The translations under genes were made by a program, and so were the position numbers. Shown one piece after another: positions 49,504 to 60,984 of a stretch of DNA of 64,000 nt (positions are counted from its first letter, which is position 1; each line of letters starts with the position of its first letter). The notes beneath the pieces are model-generated. The model did no database searches. It was not told where the DNA came from and saw only the letters and a program-made list of their open reading frames with translations. Source of the stretch: Coniferiporia sulphurascens (lineage: Eukaryota > Basidiomycota > Agaricomycetes > Hymenochaetales > Hymenochaetaceae); the NCBI GenBank assembly GCA_002794785.1, contig NBBA01000001.1, positions 372,001 to 436,000 of the forward strand. The letters run 5' to 3'.

Positions 49504-52500
49504 ATGCCACACACCAATGAGCAAGTTTGCACTTCCTGTGAATGGAAGTTTGACTTACCAAATGGTTTAACATTCCACCAATCCATATGCCCAGCCTTGG
49601 CAGAGAGGAAAAAAAGGGTTTGTGAGGCAGTTAAGCAAAGACAAGAGGAGTATAAGAGGGCCAGAGTGTCCAAAAGGGCTCGAGATTTGCCAGGTAGCAC
49701 TCAGTTGCCTGCCGAGGTACATACATTCACATCGATTGCCTGATATGCAGCAACTGCAATGGGGTCAATACAGTGACTGACTTAATTATAAAGACCTCAA
49801 ATCATAATGTGCTCAACAACAATGAAGATTCTCACATGGACTGCACAGGCACTGACGAGCCACCTGAGGCTCCAAACCCAATAGAGCCCCCCCCTGCCCT
49901 TAATGTATACGGACACATACCAAGAGTGCATAGGCTCCCTGAATGGTTCAGGGATGCCATTCCTGACAAGTCCCGACCAAACGAACCACCAGTATTAGTT
50001 CCCGAACCAGCACCGTCCGTTGAAGACGAACCATCACTCACACCCCCCCGCAATGATGAAATCAGGCCACACATTCAAGTATTCTGCACTGAACTGAATA
50101 AATTCGGGATTTATCGCAAGTATTCGAGATTTGACGAGCCACCGTCCATTGTCCCATCGACTACCAATACATCGGAACAATGTCAGGATGAAGTCGATAC
50201 AATACAGTCAGGTCAACCTACTGACACCGCCTTGTCTGTATCACCATCGTCAGCTATCACCCCAGATACCAATCCTATTGAGCGCCCCCAGGAAGAAGGC
50301 AAAATACCTACGGAGTGGCCGCATCAAATTATCGACCCTGCATTATATGTGCCGCACCCCACACTCGCCACATTCAAGTTGAATCAGTGGTTCTGGTCAA
50401 GCCAGCAGAAAACTGTTGAAAACTTAGAGGCTCTGAAGAAAATCTTACTCGATGACTTTAATCCTGAAGACCTGCGGGACGCAAACTTCCGTCGAATCAA
50501 TAAGGAGCTCGGTGACAGTACTTGGGACGATTATTTTAGTTCTGTAGATGGCTGGAGGGCTGTGACAGTAAAAGTCCCTGTACCCCTTGGACATCTGAGT
50601 GATGCCACGCCCAACAGCGCAACAATGGAGATCAATGACTTCCGATACCGCTCCATCATAGGAGTTATCAAATCAGTCTTTTCCAGTAAAAAGGAGTCGA
50701 GTGGTTTTTGTTATGAACCTTATGAAACGCGCTTCAAGCCCCCCACAGGTGAACCGGAGATGGGCATGCACGGAGAGCTGTATTGGTCAAAGGAGTTTCG
50801 CGATGCTCATACCGAAATTAATCTGCTTCCGAGGGAAGCAGACGACAACCTTCCTCGGGCCGTAGCTGCAATACAACTCTGGTCCGATGGCATGGCGGCA
50901 ACGAACTTTGGAAATGCAAAACTATGGCCAGCATACATGCAGTTTGGGAACCAGTCTAAATATGAATGTAGCAAGCCAGGTTCAAGAAGTATGCACCAAA
51001 TCGGGTACATCCCTTTGGTTGGTCAAGTTACCAATCTGTTACTTACTATAAATTTCTGACAAGCGATGCAGCTACCTAACGATTTCCAGGACTTTGTTCG
51101 CTCACATACGGACAGGTCAAAGGTGTCACCACAATTACTGACACACATCCGTCGTGAGCTCATGCACACTATATGGAAGATTATGTTAGATGCCGATTTT
51201 CTGCATGCTTGGCAGCATGGAGTTGTCGTCGACTGCAGGGATGGTATCAGACGGTGGATTTATCCCCGGATTTTTACCTACTCGGCTGACTATCCAGAGA
51301 AGTGAGTTTGATCAGTTGTTGTTGTAATCCAAAGACTGACCTTACTATACTGCAAGAGTCTTACTTGCGACAATAAAGAGTCTTGGGAAGTATCCCTGCC
51401 CAAGATGTCTGGTACCGACTTCATCCATAGTGGACCTTGCAAAAGTATCAGATTATCGAATCCGCATCAGGAACAAAAGAGTAGACGACTCATCTCAACA
51501 GCGCAAAGTAGAACTTGCACGAGATTTGCTGTCCAACAAAAGGAAGGCGGTGATGAATGCTGAGGTACAAAGACTAATGGAAGAGCAGTCGCTTACCCCC
51601 ATCGAGGTAAGCCGTCATTCTGAACAAAAACAAGGACATCGACGTCGTCTAATTCTGATTTTAGAATGCATTTTCTTCGAGGCTCGCCACCTACGGCTTC
51701 GATTTCCATTCTATGCTAGTCGTTGATGTCCTACATGAGTGGGAGGTTGGGGTCTGGTGACAGATCTTTACTCACTTGGTTTGCATTCTGGACTCGTATA
51801 GATCAGACAAAGTGGACGAGCTCAACAAATGGTGAGTTTTGCGCTATCCGCAGATTAGGGTAGTACTCATTAAAAAAAGCATGAGGGCTGTTCCATTGTT
51901 TGGACAGGCAGTCCGATCCTATCATGGAAACATATCAGAGATGAAGCAAATGACTGTGTATGGTTTTGAGGACCTCCTTCAGGTTAGTTGTTATGATGTG
52001 GTCAGCTTACAATATATCGGGGCTTATGAGAGGTAGTGCGCACTGCCGCTTTTTGAGGGGTTGCTTCAGGAGCCGCATGACGGAATTGTCAGGAGTTTAA
52101 TCTATCTTGCGGCTTCCGTGCATGCATTAGTGAAACTTCGAATACATACCGATGCGACGGTTGCTTTGCTACATGAATTGATGAGGAGGTTTGCAGATGC
52201 CCTTAGGAGATTCAAGTCAATAACATGCCCATTACATGCAACACTTGAGCTGCCACAGGAGTCTCAATGGCGCGTCCGGAGGTCTATCAATCAGCAACGT
52301 GACGGAGTGCATGACATTGTACGGGCCGCTATAACGAAAGACTTCAATGTATGCATGTCAAAGATTCACGCTATAGGGGATTACGCAACACACATTTTGC
52401 GGTTCGGCACTACGGACTCGTACTCTACTGCCTTGGTTTGGTTTTCCTTCATTGAACGTCAGGGCCTAATGCTGACCATCCTGACCTTCAGGGAGAGGCG

Positions 52501-54401
52501 GCCCACAGACGATCAAAAGAGAATTATAAACGAACAAACAAAGTCAACTATATAAAGCAACTTACGGAAGTCGAACGCCACCAGAACAATCTTTCTAAGA
52601 TGGCCGACAGTATTGACGAGGTTCTACAGTCCGGGGAGCAAGACCCAGACACCCATAATGTTGCTGATGATGATCCTGATAATGAAGATGATCCTGATGA
52701 CGATGATATAGACAATGATCCAGACACACGATATACCATCAGCACAAAGGCTCCCCCTATTAATCTGACTATCTGGCTTCATGAGCACTGCCTCGACCTT
52801 GCGATACAAGTTAGTATTGCATTAATGTCCTCCATCGGGGTAATAAATTTCTAACCCTTGGCGCAACTTGCAGAATTTTTACATGGATCTTGTAGATCAT
52901 TTACTTTTCCGATTGAAGGGGTTAGACTTTGACAATGAGATGCATGTCCCGGCTAACGATAGGGCGGATATTTCTATAGAGGATGACAGGCTATATGAAC
53001 ACAATCGCCTGACGCTGAACTACACTATGTATGACTTACATTGGCAGAGCGAATCCATTGGTCCCAGGATGGTAAAGTGTGATGTAATGGTTTTGTCCCG
53101 AGACTCTGATGATGCACAACGCCGCTTGTTGCCTTTCTGGTATGCTCGTATTCTGGGCATATACCACATATTCGTCCATCATCAGGGCCTCAACCAATCT
53201 CAACAAGTAGATTTCTTATGGGTCAGATGGTTAGGACGTGATTCACAATCGCGTTTTGGGGATGCGGCTTGCAGGTTGGAGTGCATCCGCTTCATTTCCG
53301 ACACGGACAATACTGCGCCGTTCGGATTTGTCGACCTGGCTCATGTTGTTCGAGCTGTTCATCTACTGCCTGCCTTCCACTATGGACAGACGCATTCACT
53401 TCTTGCGCTGTCGTGCCTGGTGCATGTCAAAGAACGGGGTGTGGTTGATGACTGGGAATCTTTTTACATGAATAAGTCAGTATGGTCCAAGTACTGTTAA
53501 GCTCAACGTTAACATGGTGATCAGCATCGGGGCTTCCTGATCGTTGGGGTTGATGGTGATGACAACAGGGCTTCCTAGATGTCGTAAGTTGAAGATGATC
53601 ATTGGTGGGGCTTCCTGATCGACGATGTAGATGCAGTAGGCTTCTTTAGCAGAGTCGGGTTACAATGAAGTGATTAGTGGCACAGCGGCACATGGTAAAC
53701 TGGGGGTAACAGATAATGGGCTTGTATGAACAAAGAGCACAAGCTTAGGGCTTGTGCTACTGAAGTTACATGCTTATATGCTACTTTATATGTTTACTAC
53801 TGTAGCGGCCTGTGTAGGGTAGTTTACCAGACTATGGAAGGTCATGGAAACCCAAGGAATGCCTTGGTAATACAGGTAGGACTGTCAGTAAGTAAAGCAC
53901 GTCATGATGGTGCAATAAGGTGTCATCATGGCATCTTATGGTGCAAAGTGAATAAGGGTGAGTAAGACAGGGAAATGGGGGAATTGCGCTGACTGGTGAT
54001 GACGAAGAGGAAGTGAGTCAGCATAGTAATAGGAAAGTAAAGGAAAATTGTAACAAGTACTGGCATAGAAAAGGGTACTTATCCTTTTCTTGTACAGATT
54101 CGTTGATCGAGATATCTTCATGCACCATCGCGGAGGAGGCATAGGTCACACTATGAAGTTTAACTCAGGAATGGCAAACACCGTTCCTGTAAATTTTTTA
54201 TTGTCAGCGGGTTTTCATGAGACGGAGCAAGTAGTAGCTGCACACACCGATGGCCCAGATGATACAAATGCCATCGATACTACCTCCCCAGCTGACCCCG
54301 ATACCGTTAATGGCGACCTCTTCGAAGGCAGCGAAAGCAAGTACAATGAGGACGTTTACCGCAGCGATGACAATATGGACAGCGGCGGCGACTTAGATTA
54401 G
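49504..54401 (+). CDS. Plavaka-type transposase, multi-exon, with a premature stop
   Basis: DDE-type transposase of the CMC superfamily. Exon 1 codes a Cys2-His-Cys finger (CTSCEWKFDLPNGLTFHQSI). An acidic, Pro-rich exon follows with HIPRVHRLPEWFRDA. Core blocks are IRRELMHTIWKIMLDADFLH, YPCPRCLV, VVDVLHEWEVGVW, HGNISEMKQMTVYGFEDLLQ, VHALVKLRIHTDATV, GDYATHILRFGTTDSYST, HRRSKENYKRTNK, and the C-terminal LLPFWYARILGIYHIF and RDIFMHHRGGGIGH. It ends at 54401. The exon junctions I checked are consistent, including GEAAHRR after the 52442-52490 intron. The exception is a TGA at 51758-51760, right after GVW, where relatives continue toward FTHL. A solo LTR sits in the last intron. The gene is probably dead in this copy. 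Confidence 0.85.
53490..54060 (+). repeat. Target-site duplication AGTAC around solo LTR 1
   Basis: AGTAC at 53490-53494 and again at 54056-54060 flank the LTR. A 5-bp duplication is typical of LTR retrotransposon integrase. Confidence 0.9.
53495..54055 (+). mobile_element. Solo LTR 1 (561 bp) in the last transposase intron
   Basis: Starts TGTTAAGCTCAA and ends GGAAAATTGTAACA (TG...CA), with 5-bp duplications. It is related over its full length, inverted, to solo LTR 2. A short GGGGCTTCCTGATCG-like motif recurs several times in its first 150 bases. It lies in the intron between codons for WESFYMN and FVDRDIFM, so splicing could still remove it. I saw no internal retrotransposon genes, so it looks like the product of LTR-LTR recombination. 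Confidence 0.92.
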
Positions 54402-54510
54402 TTAGTATATATTGTAGTCTCTTACAGTATTGTGCATTTAGCCCAAATGCCGCACATGCGTCCAGCAGATGGAACGACCTTGAATCCCTGTGGGTCATAA
54501 TAAATTTATC

Positions 54511-54838
54511 TGAAGTCAGGTATAGCCTATTAGAAAGTGATCAATGGGATTTGTCACTCGTAAGAAATATTGTATTCGCTATATTAAAGCTACATATAAG
54601 CTACTAGTTACTGGTCCACATGTGGATGTGGATGGTGGTGGTAAGAGAGAGAGCCAGGAAGGGTTGCCAAATCGGGGAGCAGACACATAAGTAGAGCAAT
54701 CGCACAGCGGGCGTGGGATCGTGTGGGTGTTTGTGGGCACTTTGCTAAATGGCCACAATTCCCACGTCTCAATTGCTCTACGTACCGTGCCGTCCCAAAA
54801 AAGTAACACCTTCCCCACTCTCCCTCTTACCACCACCA
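54511..54838 (+). repeat. Tandem unit 1 (328 bp) with internal hairpin
   Basis: First of two adjacent direct copies. Its 3' 208 bases (54632-54839) begin ATGGTGGTGGTAAGAG and end CTCTTACCACCACCAT. Inner arms (GTAGAGCAAT and ATTGCTCTAC) also pair, so the unit can fold into a long imperfect hairpin. Confidence 0.85.
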
Positions 54839-55170
54839 TGAAGTTGGGTATAGCCTATTAGAAAGTGGTCAGTGGGATTTGTCACTCATAATAAATATTG
54901 TATTCGCTGTACTAAAGCTAGATATAAGCTACTACTAGTTACTGGCCTGTGTGTGGATGTGGATGGTGGTGGTAAGAGAGAGAGCCAGGAAGGCTCTCCA
55001 AATCGGGGAGCAGATGCATAAGTAGAGCAATCGCACAGCGGGCATGGGACCGCATGGGTGATTGTGGGCACTTCGCTAAATGGCCACAATTCCCACATCT
55101 CAATTGCACTACATACTGCGCCATCCCAAATAGGTAACACCTTCCTCACTCTCCCTCTTACCACCACCAT
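54839..55170 (+). repeat. Tandem unit 2 with internal hairpin
   Basis: Second direct copy, with scattered substitutions relative to the first. Its hairpin spans 54963-55170, again 208 bases. Confidence 0.85.
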
Positions 55171-55535
55171 CCCCAACCATCGACCTCAAGTCCTTACCAG
55201 TGTAAGCTTTGACATTTGTGATTGTGAACCAGTATTTTTATCCTGTATTATATTTTTTTATTACAAGTAGCTACACATTTAGTATTACATCCTATATAAT
55301 GTCATGTGGTATTTGTACCGCGATTAGTATAACGCCGGTTATAAGCCGTTTCGCAGTGGCTTAGAAAACATGCAACGAGCCACATACTCACATTGTGGCA
55401 AGGCCTAAGTGCTATTTTCTGTTCAGTGTAAAAATTTAAGGGCGACTTAAGTATTCAGTGTACATATTGCGGGACAACTGCATTTGTATACACCAATAAA
55501 CTACAACATTCGAGAGTCTAACAACTAACTAGCAG
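55171..55535. promoter_or_regulatory. Upstream region of the Spt5-like gene
   Basis: AT-rich, no coding signal. The probable promoter is here; a 3' splice-like ...CTAGCAG lies immediately before the ATG. Confidence 0.4.
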
Positions 55536-56879
55536 ATGCCAAAACGCAGCCGACGCAATTGGGATGTTAGAGCGCTTCTGGATCTTGAGGCAGAAGTTGC
55601 CTCCAGTGAAGAGGATCAGATGGACGATGAGGACAAAGGTGAGTGTACTGCACCTCTTATCAGTCAGTCAGTCGCCATGACTGACTATGGATGGAATCGA
55701 CTCCTGGAACGCTGACAGAAGAAACGTTTATTGACGATTGACCTCAAGAAAATGATGAGGACTTTCCAGATACCCTATCTCAGCTGATAGATAAGACCGA
55801 GGGCTGCCGTCTGTCCTTGTTTCCTGCAGATGAATTCGATGCAGAAGTTGTCATGCAGAGGCTTCAAGAGCGTAGTCGACAAGAGCGGCAAGCTGTCGAG
55901 GAGCAGCATGCAGCTGCGGCTCCGAACATATTTGGACTCGGACTCGGGGACCCACATGAAGGAACGCTTCCACAACTGCACATGTGGATGATTTGATGCA
56001 CAGTAAGTTCATATGTTCTCCGATGTTACGATCTATCTGATCTAGATGTATACAGTACGGACAGGAGGCTGAAAAGGCTGCGCTCCTGCACTCACATTTA
56101 TCGCGGCCAGCAGACGCATTTAGTATGCACATGGCTGGTGGCCGTATCTATGTACAGGCACGTAGTCCGGCTGAAGTGAACCGGGCACGACAAAACTTAT
56201 TCAGTATCGAAAAAGCGCCAATGCTGCGCCTTGATATATTCGAGCAAGAGGCCATGCTAAACCTGTGCGGAAGAATCGACACGCGCTATGAATCTTCCTT
56301 AAGGGAAGGTTCCTGGGTCACAATAACGCATGGACTCTACAAAGGAGATCTTGGTCGAATACGGTCTCTCTCCGGGGTTATGGAGAGCGCTTCCGACTCT
56401 ATCGTAGTCACTGTCGTGCCCCACATCCGAGCTAAGGGTGACAAGAGAAGGCCGGAACTGGCCTTATTTGATGCCGCCAATGTATGCGTGTTATGTGCTG
56501 GTGAGGGAGTGTTGGAGAATAATGAGGGCCCATTGGTTAACAATGGGGCATACGTTTTTTGTGGCAGAACGTACAGAGGAGGACTTTGCCATCTGCAGGT
56601 CTTCGGTTTGCATTATGTCAAACCGGCCAGACCCACACTACTTAACCTAGGACTCTTCTCGATAACGGAGAGAAAATTTGGAGAGCTCGATTGCGGTCCG
56701 GGACCATTTCTACGTTGTGGAGACCTTGTTCGGATATCTTCGGGACCCCAGGCTACACTCGTCGGAATGGTGGGCTCAATAAATGAGCATTCAATCTTCG
56801 TATACGACCTGGTTGATGTAATGGGCAAGATGTGGGCACCTCACTTATATTTCCATCCCGATCAAGTCCAGCATGTGCT

Positions 56880-57447
56880 CAAACTGTTACAATTTTCCTT
56901 ACTCTCCCTCACTATGCTGACTCACTTCACCTTCGTCATCATCAGTCAGCGTAACTCCCCCATTTCTCTGCCTTACTCATCCTTATTCCCATTGCACCAT
57001 AAGATGCCATGATGACACCTTATCGCATCACCATGATGTGCTTTGCTTACTGATCACCATACTTGTATTACCAAGGCATTCCTTGAGTTTCCATGACCTT
57101 CCATAGTCTGGTAAACATACCTAACCAAGTCGCTACAGTAGCAAACACATAGAGTAGCATATAAGCATGTAACTTCAGTAGCACAAGCCCCAAGCTTGTG
57201 CTCTTTGTTCATACAAGCCCATTATCTGCTACCACCAGTCTACTGTGTGCTGCTCGGCCCTTTAGTTGCTTTGTCGTAACCCGACTCCGCTACAAAGCAT
57301 CTTGCGTCCACATCGCCGATCAGGAAGCCCCATCGACAATCATCTTCGACTTACGACATCTAGGAAGCCCCGTTGCCATAACATCAGTCCCGACGACCAG
57401 GAAGCCCCGATGTCGATCACCGTGTAACCATTGAGCTTAACACAAAC
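56880..57447 (-). repeat. Target-site duplication CAAAC around solo LTR 2
   Basis: CAAAC at 56880-56884 and again at 57443-57447. Confidence 0.9.
56885..57442 (-). mobile_element. Solo LTR 2 (558 bp) in an exon of the Spt5-like gene
   Basis: Same family as solo LTR 1, opposite orientation. On the plus strand it starts TGTTACAATTTTCC and ends TTGAGCTTAACA. Shared internal landmarks include the CAAGCTTGTGCT palindrome (57192-57203) and the AAGCATGTAACTTCAG stretch. Five-base duplications flank it. Confidence 0.92.
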
Positions 57448-58680
57448 CTGGCGACCACATCCGAATGAATGTGGGTATCCACTCGGGAAAGGAAGGTATC
57501 ATTGTGTCTGTCGAAGGTAACAGGGTGCATATGCTCCCCATGGGCGCTGACGCAGAAGTACGTGTTTTAAATTAATGTATTTTATCTTCTTCTAATCACA
57601 TTGTAGCTATTATACATGCAGTCAAGATGGCTTGAGACCTATGAGCCAGAATTCAGGATGGAGAGCAGTCCCAAAGACCCGGGCACGTCAATGACTAGTG
57701 CACTGACGCTGGCATGGTTGCATGACCCATACAGAGGTTTGAGGGTTCTTGTCCGTAACCATTGGTTTCTGAAAGGAGTATACGGTTACATATGTAATTC
57801 TGATCCTGGGAACGGCATGGCCCAAGTCTCGTGGGATGGCGGAAACGACAAAAGCCTTCATACCGTCAGGTTTCAGGACCTCATAGCAGTGTGAGTATTA
57901 ACACTTTGGTATGGTAGTGACTATTGCACTGATACAACAAACATATTAGCACTATGGTATCATGCCTAGATGAGGAACATCCACTTACTCCGGACGAGTG
58001 GCAATCATACCATTCCAAGTTTGTGGAGCACAATACCCAAGGTCTTGCATGGCCATCAACACCACTGCCGTCTGTGATTGATGGAACACTAGCAGTCCTC
58101 AGTGAATTGTCTTCATCTGCATGGACCATAGGCGGTTCCGACAGGAGCTCCGCTATGATCCCTTCCCCCTTCCATCAGGTAAGTGAACCAGTTTAAAAAA
58201 GATGATCACTGATTATTGCGCAGACCTTACAGATAAGGGTATGTGGATATTCGCGCCCACGGTGTGGATGCATCTCGGGGTGTACCGGGTATTTTTTACT
58301 TGTACTACCTATCGCATGGTATGTACAGACAAGCGGACACTGACCAGTCCGATCCACGCAACCTGCAACTCCGTGCATATACATCAGCACTGTCATATAT
58401 GTGTCACAGTTTGGACGAATCAGTTGAACGTAAGGTCAGGTGAAGATGTACTGGTGAAGGACCTGGATGTTGCGTGACCAAAAAAAAATGAATATGCTAT
58501 GGTAGTCAGAGGGAATCCGGACTTGGTTGGGGTGCTCGTCTCTGTTAAAAAATTCACAATGGTGTCTAAGGGTGTCTACAAATCCGCAACTGTCGTAGAG
58601 AAAATAAGTGGAAAGCAATGGCCAGCTGAACCTATAGAGAACCTTACTCATGTACAGTTGCTATCGGACCCTATTAATTA

Positions 58681-59467
58681 GTGCATGTAATCTTAATTAG
58701 ACAAGTATATTATCATGGAGCATGTCCTGTATTACCCCTTCAAGTTCTCAATAGCTATATGCCACTACTTCTGCTGTGCGGTGCAAGTCAACAAAGCAAA
58801 CATGCCTTTGCATGGCCCATATTGCTGAAAGAGCATTTTACTTATGTATCATTTGGAAATCAGGAACTGATCGCTTTTACAATACAGACTTCTTCACACA
58901 AACTCAAAACCCGAGTCCGTGGAGTCATGCCGGCACCACGTGCAATCGAAATGAGGAACTTCTGCAAGGTTAATCAGTGCTGTACCATGTCATAAGTCGA
59001 TTCTCTTTGATTGACTCCGGTTCGGCTATGCTAACGTCTTCTTGATGAGCACTTCTTGAGTAGACAACCCACCCCGGATACTAGCTTTTACCTTCGTAAG
59101 ATAAAGGTGAACTCCAGGGGGTGAATGACGACCCATGTTTGTGTCAGCAGCATCCCATATCTGAATGTGTTTCAGAATTGCTTGGTGATCCTCTCTAGCG
59201 CACGGCACAATGTCTGCCATCCATTACAGAAAATTCTTGTTGCAAAGAGAGTGTCCGACATATCGGTCATTTGCAACAAAGGCACATCTGAAACGCTCAA
59301 GTGGTTGTGTTGTGGTGAGCAATTCTTGCACCGCCACTTTTTCACTTATAAACCTGTTAACTCGAAAAAGCGTGACGAAAAGTATAAAAACCCCCCACCA
59401 TCTCTGCGGTGAGTTCCTCATCACTTGCACTCACTATCCAGTCCTCGTGCTAACTTCTATTTCACAT
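58681..59467. other. Spacer between Spt5-like and DUF6698 genes
   Basis: A plus-strand frame 58681-58995 is open but resembles nothing I know. Otherwise no signal; the DUF6698 promoter should lie at its end. Confidence 0.4.
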
Positions 59468-60984
59468 TATGTCTTCCAATGCCAGTCAAGAGTCCGTGCC
59501 TATTGGCGGGGACAGGTGTCGACAACACATCAATGAGGCTGCGGAAAGCACTGCAACTTGTAAGAAAGGACAAAAGAAGCCTGTGTAAGTTGTCCCCACA
59601 GTTGCAGATTTTGAATGTTGCTAACAACCTTTGCCAGTTGCCTGTTTCCACAGTTTGTGTCCATTGGGCGTCATCTGTGTCTAACACAGTCTCCGTGGGG
59701 TAATCCTCATGTCATACTGACTGATGGATTGGATGCCTCATTCTGTATGGGAGAGGATGACTTGCAATTAGAGCCAGCATGAGTGCATTGATGCGTTCAT
59801 GGTGCTTTTCTTAATTGTCTGGTTGATTACACAGGCAAGAGCACAACTGGTGCATTTTCGAAGACATAATTGGCTGTGTCAACACAAGCCTATACAACCA
59901 CATCGCAGATGCGGATGACAAAACTTTTGCGGACATCGTGAGCAGTGTACGTTTGTCTGTTGTTTAATTGGCATCTCTTGTCTTACTACCTTTTTTCGAA
60001 AGCTCCGTGAGGGCCAGCACAACTCCCGCTCAAATGACACAACTGTCATCAAAACAAAGATCTGCTCGTGGCTGGACTGGGGCATTGATGCCGAAGGGGA
60101 ACCCAACTTGGCAATGATTATACCCAAGCAATATAGGGGCTTCAACCATCCACTCACAGCCGCATTGATCACTCCAGTTGATGCAGGACCCCTCACCGAA
60201 GAGTAGTAGTTTTTTTTCTGTATTTTTTTTTCAATCAACTAACAAATAGTTGGATATGTACAGGCTCTGAAGGCTCTGAAGGCTGGGACTGTGCGAATAG
60301 ACACTGGTGATGGCCAGAAGAGGCCTGTTGATGGGACGGAGTTCATGCACTTCTACTACGCTGGTATTTATGATCCCCAGGAACCATTACAAGGGCTTTT
60401 CAAAGGCCCTTTACTTGTTAGGGTATGATTTTCCATCATTGCATATTACCTTGCAATCTGAGTCTCCTTCATGGTGGTTGACAGGCATATCGAGTGGTTT
60501 TTCTGGCTCCGTCTGCCGGAGACAGTGCTTCTGGGCATAGCCTATCCACTCGGAAGGGGAAGGCAGCAAAGCATAACATGACTAAGGTTACACCCAGCTC
60601 TATTGCATATATAGTGTCCCAGGTAAGTTTCATACTTTCCATTCATCTCAATTTATTGTCTCATCATATGTAAAAGTTGTGGTTCTCGCTGAGCACAAAA
60701 TCAGCTTATTTGCGCAACAATACCAAAGAGCCTGAGGATGTGTATGAGAGTGTCATGCAGTTTTTCGAGTCGGATGACACAACTATCAAGGCATATGTTC
60801 AGGATCTCCTTTGCTGGTGGGACAGGTATGTACTCAATGTCAACATTCATCAATGGCCTAACATATCTATTTAATTAGCACCATCTTCCCACGGACATCA
60901 TCCGTTGTCAAGGACAACAAGAAAGGATCTGTTTCATGCCTTCGTGCGCGCTATTCAAGATCTGCAGCCCTCAACCGCACTTGA
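59468..60984 (+). CDS. DUF6698 protein gene in the transposon, integrity uncertain
   Basis: The ATG at 59468 starts MSSNASQESVPIGGDRCRQH. An intron leads to CLFPQFVSIGRHLCLTQSPW, then EHNWCIFEDIIGC. The diagnostic part follows: HNSRSNDTTVIKTKICSWLD, YRGFNHPLTAALITP, FMHFYYAGIYDPQEPLQGLF, LLVRAYRVVFLAPSAGDSAS, HNMTKVTPSSIAYIVSQ, LWFSLSTKSAYL and DLLCWWDR...IFPRT, ending at 60984. This block order is that of the Agaricomycete DUF6698 family, whose function is unknown. I could not find clean junctions near 59780-59840 and 60205-60260, so the copy may carry frameshifts. It follows the Spt5-like gene on the same strand inside the element. Confidence 0.7.

Larger units (their letters stand above)
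55536..58680 (+). pseudogene. Spt5-like gene (NGN domain plus KOW-like segments), interrupted
   Basis: Spt5 is the elongation factor that, with Spt4, holds RNA polymerase II on its template. The ATG at 55536 starts MPKRSRRNWDVRALLDLEAE, an acidic head. An NGN-like block follows (KAALLHSHLS...GGRIYVQARSPAEVNRA, 56075-56180). Then come KOW-like units: REGSWVTITHGLYKGDLGRI, RCGDLVRISSGPQATLVGMV, GDHIRMN...SGKEGIIVSV, YRGLRVLVRNHWFLKGVYGY and VVRGNPDLVGVLVSVKKF. It ends near 58680. An in-frame TGA at 55739-55741 and solo LTR 2 inside an exon (after QHVLK) break it. Taking out the LTR with one CAAAC restores QHVLKPGDHIR, so the gene was intact at that point when the LTR landed. It lies inside the transposon, on the transposase strand. 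Confidence 0.8.

Noticed and set aside
53495..57442. The two related 560-bp sequences as the paired LTRs of one retrotransposon
   Set aside because: They are in opposite orientation, have different 5-bp duplications, and enclose transposase and Spt5-like exons rather than gag-pol. They are independent solo LTRs.
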